A DNA stretch of 8,922 nucleotides, taken from contig DEHT01000044.1 of NCBI GenBank assembly GCA_002352045.1, positions 68,113 to 77,034 on the forward strand, read 5' to 3'. This stretch comes from Chitinophagaceae bacterium UBA2793 (lineage in GTDB: Bacteria > Bacteroidota > Bacteroidia > Chitinophagales > Chitinophagaceae). The notes beneath the pieces are model-generated. The model made no database searches. It had not been told where the DNA came from and worked only from the letters and a program-made list of their open reading frames with translations. Both the position numbers and the translations under genes were made by a program. Each line of letters starts with the position of its first letter. Positions within the stretch are counted from its first letter, which is position 1. Positions 1 to 5,779 of the stretch are shown here, in pieces.

Positions 1-339
1 CTGCCCCGATTAATTGGATTTCAAAAAGCATCGGCATTAATGATGCTCGGCGATAAAGTGTCGGCCGATGATGCAGAAAAAATGGGAATGGTTTATAAAG
101 TTTTTCCGGATGATATTTTTGAACAGGAAACTTTAAAAATAGTTACTACCATTGCCAATATGCCAACCCTTGGATTGGCTTATACCAAACAAGCACTCAA
201 TCTTTCGCTTCAAAATAATTTTGAAACACAATTATTGCTCGAAGATGAGTTGCAAAGAAAAGCCGCTTCTACGGAAGATTACAACGAAGGCATCAACTCC
301 TTCCTTGATAAAAGAAAACCCATTTTTACCGGAAAATAA
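1..339 (+). CDS. paaG: Enoyl-CoA hydratase/isomerase, PaaG-like, C-terminal part (5' end outside window)
   Basis: The reading frame is open from base 1 and ends at TAA 337-339, giving the last 112 residues of a crotonase-fold protein usually about 260 long. The visible part starts with LPRLIG and runs into a segment (LMMLGDKVSADDAEKMGMV) typical of the crotonase C-terminal region, followed by the closing helices used in trimer packing. The catalytic region lies upstream and cannot be checked. PaaG isomerises ring-1,2-epoxyphenylacetyl-CoA to the oxepin in the cytoplasmic phenylacetate pathway. That assignment rests on the sequence style plus paaI starting 6 bases downstream and paaY after it. 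PaaF or another enoyl-CoA hydratase is possible. An ATG at base 40 is internal to the domain and is not the true start. Confidence 0.8.
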   Translation: MPRLIGFQKASALMMLGDKVSADDAEKMGMVYKVFPDDIFEQETLKIVTTIANMPTLGLAYTKQALNLSLQNNFETQLLLEDELQRKAASTEDYNEGINSFLDKRKPIFTGK

Positions 340-345
340 TTTTTT

Positions 346-768
346 ATGCAAGCCAATCAATTAGCCAACGATGTTGTAGCACACATGATGCAAAACGATT
401 TATTCAGCCAATGGATGGGTATAAAAGTTTTGGAAATTAAAGAGGGTTACAGCAAAATTCAAATGACCGTAAGGCCCGAAATGATAAACGGTTTTGGCAT
501 TGTACATGGAGGCGTTGCGTTTTCCTTTGCCGACAGTTGTTTTGCATTTGCCTGCAACAACCGCAATGTTTTGTCGGTAGCATTGGACACCTCCATTAAT
601 TTTACCAAGCCGGTTCATGTAGGCGACACATTAACAGCAGAAGCTAAAGAGTTGCACAATGGCAAAAGCACCGGGCTGTATCATGTAACCATACAAAACC
701 AAAAAGGCCATACGGTTGCTTTGTTCAAAGGCACATGTTTTAGAACAGATAAAACATTGATAAAATAA
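346..768 (+). CDS. paaI: Phenylacetate pathway hotdog-fold thioesterase PaaI
   Basis: This 140-residue protein has the usual PaaI length. PaaI hydrolyses hydroxylated or ring-modified phenylacetyl-CoA thioesters in the cytoplasm and is thought to free CoA from stalled intermediates. The hotdog signature is clear: NGFGIVHGG (H54, G55, G56) followed by FSFADSCFAFACN, where D63 sits at the position of the catalytic Asp of E. coli PaaI. The later stretches THVGDTL-like (VHVGDTLTAEAKELH) and VALFKGTCFR also match the family. The ATG at 346 is 6 bases after the upstream stop and gives the expected N-terminus; there is no Shine-Dalgarno sequence. It is almost certainly co-transcribed with the upstream paaG-like gene. 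Confidence 0.93.
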   Translation: MQANQLANDVVAHMMQNDLFSQWMGIKVLEIKEGYSKIQMTVRPEMINGFGIVHGGVAFSFADSCFAFACNNRNVLSVALDTSINFTKPVHVGDTLTAEAKELHNGKSTGLYHVTIQNQKGHTVALFKGTCFRTDKTLIK

Positions 769-811
769 AAATAGCAATGTTGAAATCCTGCTTTAAATTT
801 TTACATAAAAA

Positions 812-1402
812 ATGATTTATCAATTCAACGATATTATACCTGTAATCCATCCCTCGGCTTTTATTCATCCGCAGGCTGCGGTAACCGGCAATGTTATTAT
901 TGGCAAAAATGTATATGTTGGACCGGGTGCTGCATTGCGGGGCGATTGGGGTCAAATAATTATTGAGGATGGTTGCAATGTGCAGGAAAACTGTACCATT
1001 CACATGTTTCCCGGTGTAACCGTTTTATTAAAAGAAGCGGCGCATATTGGTCATGGTGCCATTATTCATGGTGCTACTATTGGTAAAAATTGTTTAATTG
1101 GAATGAATGCAGTGATAATGGACAATGTGCTGCTGGGCGATGAATGCATTGTAGGCGCATTGAGTTTTATTAAGGCTGATGAACAGTTTGAAGCAAGAAG
1201 TTTAATAGTGGGCAATCCTGCAAAAAAAATAAAAGAAGTGAGCAACGAAATGACAGCCTGGAAAACCGAAGGCACCAAGCTATATCAACAACTTCCGGCA
1301 GAAATGTACTTCGGTTGGAAAGCTTGTGAACCGCTTCGGGAAATTCCGGAAGAAAGAAAAATAAATGCAGGGAGCTACAAAACCTGGAACCACAGCAAAT
1401 AA
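812..1402 (+). CDS. paaY: PaaY, gamma-carbonic-anhydrase-like hexapeptide-repeat protein of the phenylacetate pathway
   Basis: This 196-residue left-handed beta-helix protein has the usual PaaY length, with imperfect hexapeptide repeats over about residues 13-140 and a helical C-terminus. Set against the methanogen enzyme Cam, the core residues are kept: R43 and D45 (RGD), Q58, and the three metal-ligand positions H64, H81 and H86. The gap between H64 and H81 is much shorter than in Cam, so the acidic loop with its proton-shuttle residues is missing, as is usual for PaaY. In proteobacteria PaaY is reported to act as a thioesterase on toxic ring-epoxide or oxepin CoA products rather than as a carbonic anhydrase. 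It follows paaI after 43 bases and probably closes the operon. Its TAA directly abuts the stop codon of the opposing lipoprotein gene. Confidence 0.9.
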   Translation: MIYQFNDIIPVIHPSAFIHPQAAVTGNVIIGKNVYVGPGAALRGDWGQIIIEDGCNVQENCTIHMFPGVTVLLKEAAHIGHGAIIHGATIGKNCLIGMNAVIMDNVLLGDECIVGALSFIKADEQFEARSLIVGNPAKKIKEVSNEMTAWKTEGTKLYQQLPAEMYFGWKACEPLREIPEERKINAGSYKTWNHSK

Positions 1403-1780
1403 TTATTGCTTCCTTTTATCATGCCATAGTATCTTTTCTTCTTTCTTCATTGAATGAAAATCGGGCAAGCTCCCATCTCCTTTTCCGGTAATGCCACCAT
1501 CGGGATGAGCAATCAACTTACAGTTAGCATCATATAAATCGCTAAAAAAATCGCAGCAAATTGCCGGAACATAATAAACTGTTTTATTTTGATAGCTATA
1601 GCTAATTATTTTTCTGGGCGGGTTTTGCACGTCTTCGTTTTCAAAGTTTTTTAAAAGAGAATCAATGCAGGCAGGCAAATCCGATTGGGCAAAACCATCA
1701 TCGCTATTTTTATTAGCTTGTTCTTTTTGAACACAGCAGGCCGCTAATCCAATAAAAAACAAGATGGGTAGCAATTTCAT
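1403..1780 (-). CDS. Small CC-containing lipoprotein of unknown function (DUF6970-like)
   Basis: A 125-residue protein starts with a short hydrophobic signal (residues 3-14) ending in a lipobox, L12-A-A-C15, so it is probably a lipoprotein exported and anchored through C15. The body has PPRKIISYSY (54-63), VYYVPAICCDFF (68-79) with a C75-C76 pair, and a glycine-rich HPDGGITGKGDG (92-103) followed by PDF. This pattern resembles a small Bacteroidota family that I recall as DUF6970; the name comes from memory, not a search. Its function is unknown. The paired cysteines plus C38 and C87 could form disulfides or bind metal, but this is inference. The gene converges on paaY with no spacer and diverges from obg across 52 bases. 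The ATG at 1780 is chosen because it gives an intact signal. Confidence 0.72.
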   Translation of the reverse strand: MKLLPILFFIGLAACCVQKEQANKNSDDGFAQSDLPACIDSLLKNFENEDVQNPPRKIISYSYQNKTVYYVPAICCDFFSDLYDANCKLIAHPDGGITGKGDGSLPDFHSMKKEEKILWHDKRKQ

Positions 1781-1832
1781 AATTGTATAGTTTTAAATGC
1801 AAATTGAATAAATTTTTCTCAACTTTGCCGCA
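1781..1832. promoter_or_regulatory. Divergent promoter region between the lipoprotein gene and obg
   Basis: This is the only divergent gap in the window, so both flanking genes must be started from here. On the plus strand CAACTTTG (1820-1827) matches the Bacteroidota -7 consensus TAnnTTTG at all but the first base and lies just 5 bases before the obg ATG, which implies a very short or absent leader. I see no TTG-type -33 element at normal spacing for it. On the minus strand TCAATTTG (1800-1807) also has one mismatch, with a TTG 23 bases upstream, and sits 19 bases before the lipoprotein ATG. Both are pattern matches only. Confidence 0.4.
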
Positions 1833-2834
1833 ATGGAAAAATCAAATTTTGTTGATCAGATAAAAGTTTTTTGTAGAAGCGGGCATGGTGGCGCAGGCAG
1901 CAGGCATTTCTTAAGAAATAAATTAACCGCCAAAGGCGGCCCCGACGGTGGCGACGGCGGCCGTGGTGCTCATATTGTACTCAAAGGCAATGCACAGCTT
2001 TGGACCTTGCTGCATTTGCGTTATTATAAAAATGTATTGGCCGAAGATGGAGAAAATGGTAGTGCCAACAACTCTACCGGAAGAAATGGAAAAGATATTA
2101 TTATAGAAGTTCCCTTGGGTACCATTGCCCGCAATGAAGAAACCGGCGAAAAAGAAGCAGAAATTTTACACGACGGGCAGGAAATTATTTGGATGAAAGG
2201 AGGACGTGGCGGATTGGGCAATAGCAATTTTAAAACTGCTACCAACCAGGCACCCACGTATGCTCAACCTGGTGAAGAAGGCGAAGAGGGTATAAAAATT
2301 TTAGAATTAAAAGTATTGGCCGATGTAGGTTTGGTGGGTTTCCCCAATGCCGGAAAATCAACATTACTAAGCAGCATTACTGCCGCAAAGCCAAAAATTG
2401 CCGACTACGCTTTTACCACCCTTACGCCACAATTGGGCATGGTGGAATACAGAGATGGAAAAAGTTTTTGTATGGCCGATCTGCCGGGAATTATTGAAGG
2501 TGCCGCCGAAGGCAAAGGGCTTGGCCACCGGTTTTTAAGGCATATAGAACGAAATTCCATTTTATTATTTTTAATACCGGCAGATAGTAAAGACCATAAA
2601 AAGGAATTTGAAATTTTAAGAAGTGAATTGGAGCAATACAATCCCGATATGCTGCAAAAAGATTTTGTAATTGCAATCAGCAAAAGCGATATGCTGGATG
2701 ACGAATTAAAAGAAGCAATCAAAAAAGAATTGCCAAAAAAAATTCCACATATTTTCATTTCATCTGTAACCAACCAGGGTTTGCAAGAGTTGAAAGATTT
2801 ATTATGGAATACCATGAATACTCCAACAGAGTAA
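1833..2834 (+). CDS. obgE: Obg/CgtA GTPase
   Basis: Obg is an essential GTPase bound to the 50S ribosomal subunit, linked to ribosome maturation and stress signalling. Residues 1 to about 158 form the Obg domain, with the glycine-rich strands AKGGPDGGDGG and MKGGRGGLGN. The G domain follows: P-loop GFPNAGKS at 169-176, TTLTPQLG as switch I, and DLPGIIEGA from D216 followed by GLGHRFLRHIER. The base-specifying G4 motif is S283-K-S-D286 instead of NKxD; S or T at this position is, from memory, common in Bacteroidota Obg. SSVTNQGL near the end serves as G5. The 333-residue length fits a two-domain form without the extra C-terminal OCT or acidic domain. The ATG at 1833 gives the standard start of the Obg domain. 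Confidence 0.96.
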   Translation: MEKSNFVDQIKVFCRSGHGGAGSRHFLRNKLTAKGGPDGGDGGRGAHIVLKGNAQLWTLLHLRYYKNVLAEDGENGSANNSTGRNGKDIIIEVPLGTIARNEETGEKEAEILHDGQEIIWMKGGRGGLGNSNFKTATNQAPTYAQPGEEGEEGIKILELKVLADVGLVGFPNAGKSTLLSSITAAKPKIADYAFTTLTPQLGMVEYRDGKSFCMADLPGIIEGAAEGKGLGHRFLRHIERNSILLFLIPADSKDHKKEFEILRSELEQYNPDMLQKDFVIAISKSDMLDDELKEAIKKELPKKIPHIFISSVTNQGLQELKDLLWNTMNTPTE

Positions 2835-2868
2835 AGTTTGTTTGGCATAATTCCGTAATTTGTAGGCA

Positions 2869-3777
2869 ATGCAATCTTTATTGGCTGCTTGCAAATCCCT
2901 AATCATTCCTTACCATTCGTCTTTTATTGCTAAAAGATATTTGGCATCGCTGGCATTTCTGCTGGCTGGTATTATTTATATCAACTATTATATTGGTTTT
3001 CCTAGTTTCAATAGTGTTTATTATAAGTTTGGCTTTGATTACAGTTTATACACACTCTCTTTTGCCGGAGCCTATTTTCTGCAATATTTATTTTATGCCG
3101 ACAAAACAGTTTTTACAAAAAAATGGTTTTTAATATTGCTGTTTGCCGCTCCTGCAATGTTTGCATTCAGAGTAAATTTAAATCCCATTTATTCTTTATG
3201 GATGCCCAAAGAACAGTACCTTATTGCATCTATAAAATATTTTGAACGGGCAGCCTGGCTCATTTTGCTGGTATTGCTGGTTTGGTGTTGCAATCAAAAA
3301 AAAGATATGCCTTTATATGGTTGTAAAAAAACAAACAACATGCGTTTATACATTGTAATGCTTGTACTAATGACGCCGGTTGTATTAATGGCTGCAATGC
3401 AACATTCATTTTCCATCATGTATCCAAAATTTATTTTTGAAGCAGGGCTTCATACCCAGAGTAGCATTTATAAAACAATATTATTTGAGCTTGGCTATAG
3501 CTTCGATTTTGTAAGCATAGAATTTTTCTTTAGGGGATTTTTAGTTTTAGCTTTTGCAAAATATGCAGGCATAAGAGCTATTATTCCTGCGGCTTGTTTT
3601 TATTGTTGCATTCATTTGGGCAAACCAATGCCCGAGGCCATCAGTAGCTTTTTTGGCGGCTTAGTACTGGGGTTTATAACCTATCACACCAAAAGTATTT
3701 GGGGTGGATTATTGGTACACCTGGGCATAGCGTGGACGATGGAATTGTTTGCATGTTTGATTCATCATTCTTCATAA
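2869..3777 (+). CDS. CPBP-type intramembrane protease-like membrane protein
   Basis: A 302-residue, very hydrophobic protein with about eight membrane segments. The C-terminal third carries an Abi/CPBP (Rce1-like) arrangement: E218-FFFRG (E218, R222) where the family has EExxxR, H249 in CIHLGKP followed by E256, GGLVLG, and H284 in LLVHLGIAW. The first Glu of the usual pair is Ile217, and the Asn often found four residues after the last His is A288. The E, R and two His needed for metal binding remain, so activity is possible. The combination IEFFFRG / HxGKPxPE / GGLLVHxGIA looks like a Bacteroidota subgroup of the family. The substrate is unknown. It starts 34 bases after obg; TAATTTG (2856-2862), 6 bases before the ATG, resembles a shortened -7 element. 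Confidence 0.78.
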   Translation: MQSLLAACKSLIIPYHSSFIAKRYLASLAFLLAGIIYINYYIGFPSFNSVYYKFGFDYSLYTLSFAGAYFLQYLFYADKTVFTKKWFLILLFAAPAMFAFRVNLNPIYSLWMPKEQYLIASIKYFERAAWLILLVLLVWCCNQKKDMPLYGCKKTNNMRLYIVMLVLMTPVVLMAAMQHSFSIMYPKFIFEAGLHTQSSIYKTILFELGYSFDFVSIEFFFRGFLVLAFAKYAGIRAIIPAACFYCCIHLGKPMPEAISSFFGGLVLGFITYHTKSIWGGLLVHLGIAWTMELFACLIHHSS

Positions 3778-3813
3778 AACCATTATTTTTACCGCCTACA
3801 AAAAAAGCTTGCA

Positions 3814-4863
3814 ATGTTTAAAACTGTAATTGCCGGAATTGGCCACTATGTGCCCAAAAATGTTTTCACCAACAACGATTTAACCAGGTACATGGATACC
3901 AGCGATGAATGGATACAGGAGCGCACCGGAATTAAAGAACGCCGCTATGCCGACCGAACCGGCGAAACCACTACAACGATGGGTGTGGAAGCTGCAAAAA
4001 TGGCCATTGAAAAAGCCGGCATTAGTAATAACGATATTGACTTTATCATTTTTGCTACCCTAAGCCCCGATTATTATTTTCCTGGATGTGGGGTGTTGCT
4101 GCAAAGAGCCATGAAGATGAACGAAGTGGGCGCTTTGGATATTCGCAACCAATGCAGCGGTTTCGTGTATGCTTTATCGGTAGCCGACCAGTTTATTAAA
4201 ACAGGCACGTATAAAAACATACTGCTGGTATGCAGTGAAAAACATTCTTTTGGCTTGGATTTTAGCACCCGTGGCAGAAACGTATCTGTAATTTTTGGTG
4301 ATGGCGCTGCGGCTTGCGTTTTACAGCCAACACAAGAAGAAGGCCGTGGAGTGCTAAGCACCCATTTACATAGCGATGGCGAAAGCGCAGAAATATTAGC
4401 CATGTTTAATCCGGGCACACATGCCAACCATTGGCTGGAACAAAAGGTAGCCAATTTTGATGACGCTGAAATGGGTGAGATGTTTATGAGCCATCAAATG
4501 ATTGACAATGCTCAAAACTTCCCCAACATGGACGGGCCTACTGTATTTAAAAAAGCAGTAGTAAAATTTCCAGAAGTAATTATGGAAGCATTGGAAAAAA
4601 ACGGATACAAACCATCCGACCTTAATTTGTTAATTCCACACCAGGCCAACCTGCGCATTGCACAATTTGTTCAACAAAAACTGCAATTAAAAGATGAGCA
4701 GGTTTACAATAATATTGAACGCTTTGGAAATACCACCGCCGCCAGTATTCCTATTGCATTAAGCGAAGCTAGCGAATTGGGCAAAATAAAAAAAGGCGAT
4801 TTGGTTTGCATGGCTGCTTTTGGCAGCGGCTTTACCTGGGGCAGTGCATTGATGAGGTGGTAA
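3814..4863 (+). CDS. fabH: Beta-ketoacyl-ACP synthase III (FabH-type)
   Basis: FabH condenses a starter acyl-CoA with malonyl-ACP to begin fatty-acid synthesis in the cytoplasm. The catalytic triad is complete: C114 (NQCSGF), H276 (IPHQANLRIA) and N306 (FGNTTAASIP). The N-terminal DTSDEWIQERTGIKERR and the final GSGFTWGSALMRW are also standard. The protein is 349 residues against about 317 for E. coli FabH. The extra length of about 26-30 residues lies between HLHSDG (from H186) and GPTVFK, roughly residues 197-235, near the substrate-entrance side in FabH structures. No plsX, rpmF, fabD or acpP is present, so this may be an additional copy with its own starter preference, or a KAS III-like synthase of a special lipid. 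A weak -7-like TATTTTTA lies at 3784-3791. Confidence 0.88.
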   Translation: MFKTVIAGIGHYVPKNVFTNNDLTRYMDTSDEWIQERTGIKERRYADRTGETTTTMGVEAAKMAIEKAGISNNDIDFIIFATLSPDYYFPGCGVLLQRAMKMNEVGALDIRNQCSGFVYALSVADQFIKTGTYKNILLVCSEKHSFGLDFSTRGRNVSVIFGDGAAACVLQPTQEEGRGVLSTHLHSDGESAEILAMFNPGTHANHWLEQKVANFDDAEMGEMFMSHQMIDNAQNFPNMDGPTVFKKAVVKFPEVIMEALEKNGYKPSDLNLLIPHQANLRIAQFVQQKLQLKDEQVYNNIERFGNTTAASIPIALSEASELGKIKKGDLVCMAAFGSGFTWGSALMRW

Positions 4864-4876
4864 AGCATTATTTTCG
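4849..4876 (+). promoter_or_regulatory. Candidate Bacteroidota promoter for the lipid kinase gene
   Basis: TTG at 4849-4851, a 17-base spacer and TATTTTCG at 4869-4876 fit the Bacteroidota pattern TTG-N17-23-TAnnTTTG with one mismatch in the -7 element. The -7 element ends 6 bases before the ATG at 4883, so a transcript begun here would have little or no leader. The TTG lies inside the end of fabH. If it is real, the kinase gene can be expressed apart from fabH. Confidence 0.4.
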
Positions 4877-4882
4877 CAATAC

Positions 4883-5779
4883 ATGCAGCGCAAATTTCTT
4901 TTCTTATACAATCCCATTTCGGGTACCAAAAATAAAGAACAGCTTTTACAGGCCATTCATAAAAAATGCGCTGCCCAAAATGCTGTATATGAAATTGCCA
5001 CTACCAACGCCGAGGGAAATTATTTTTTTCTAAAAGATAAAATTGTACAAGAAAGCATTACCGATATTATTGTTTGCGGCGGCGATGGCACCGTTAACCA
5101 GGTAGTTGCGGCAATACTGAATATGGATGTAAACATTGGCATAGTGCCCATGGGTTCCGGCAATGGGCTTGCTTTAGCGGCAGGAATTCCCAAATCGGTT
5201 GCCAAAGCACTGAATATTATTTTTGAAGGCCGGCCGGTACAAACCGATGCGTTTTATATTAACCAGCATTTTAGTTGCATGCTTTGCGGCCTTGGATTTG
5301 ATGCTAAAGTGGCACATGAATTTGCAAAACAAAAAAAGCGTGGACTGGCTACTTATGCAAAACAAACTTTGAAAAATTTTTTTACGGCAAGCCCTTACCC
5401 TTTTATAATTGATATAGCTAACCAACAAATAAAAACCCAGGCTTTTTTTATCAGCCTTGCCAATAGCAATCAATTTGGCAATAATGTTACCATTGCTCCA
5501 AGGGCAAGTATAAGCGATGGATTAATTGATGTAGTGATTGTAGAAAAAATGAGCAAATTAAAAATGCTGTTTGCTTTGCTTAAGCAAATAAAACTCGGGC
5601 AAATTACTCCCTCAGAAAAAAAATTTAAAACAAAAGAAATTCTTTATTTCCAGGTAAAACAGCTTAGCATACAAAACCCTTTGCTGGCACCCTTGCATAT
5701 TGATGGCGACCCGGCAGAAACGGCAAAACAATTTGAAATAAAAATGGTGGAAAAAGCTTTCAAGCTATTGCAGCCTTAG
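4883..5779 (+). CDS. DagK/LCB5-family lipid kinase (diacylglycerol kinase-like)
   Basis: This 298-residue protein has the length and layout of the DagK/YegS/LCB5 family, which phosphorylate diacylglycerol or related lipids with ATP at the inner face of the membrane. Family motifs are NPISG (10-14), the nucleotide-binding GGDGT (66-70) and PMGSGNGLA (89-97), then DGLIDVVIV in the second beta-sandwich domain. Two positions differ from common members: S92-G-N94-G where TxND is usual, and D274-G-D276 where the family typically has DGE with a catalytic Glu. Asp keeps the charge, so the enzyme may still work. The substrate (diacylglycerol, a sphingoid base or another lipid) cannot be decided; sphingolipids occur in some Bacteroidota. 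The gene lies 19 bases after fabH and overlaps the opposing patatin gene by 4 bases at the stop codons. Confidence 0.87.
   Translation: MQRKFLFLYNPISGTKNKEQLLQAIHKKCAAQNAVYEIATTNAEGNYFFLKDKIVQESITDIIVCGGDGTVNQVVAAILNMDVNIGIVPMGSGNGLALAAGIPKSVAKALNIIFEGRPVQTDAFYINQHFSCMLCGLGFDAKVAHEFAKQKKRGLATYAKQTLKNFFTASPYPFIIDIANQQIKTQAFFISLANSNQFGNNVTIAPRASISDGLIDVVIVEKMSKLKMLFALLKQIKLGQITPSEKKFKTKEILYFQVKQLSIQNPLLAPLHIDGDPAETAKQFEIKMVEKAFKLLQP

Noticed and set aside
740..1003. Minus-strand open frame of 87 codons over the paaI-paaY junction
   Set aside because: Lies antisense to two well-supported genes, has no recognisable motif, and its codons look like a shadow of paaY.
1833..2834. Obg as truncated because it lacks a C-terminal extension
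   Set aside because: The OCT or acidic tail is variable between phyla, and the G domain is complete through G5, so this looks like a natural two-domain form.
2405..2869. Minus-strand open frame of 154 codons inside obg
   Set aside because: Antisense to the conserved G domain of Obg; serine-rich, low-quality composition typical of a shadow frame.
3296..3304. A-run in the CPBP gene as a possible frameshift site
   Set aside because: The frame continues on both sides with coherent membrane segments and conserved motifs, so there is no sign of a break.
3778..3813. Terminator between the CPBP gene and fabH
   Set aside because: The gap has a T-run but no inverted repeat before it; it resembles a weak promoter element more than a terminator.
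4074..4454. Minus-strand open frame of 126 codons inside fabH
   Set aside because: Fully antisense to the FabH catalytic core and without family features.
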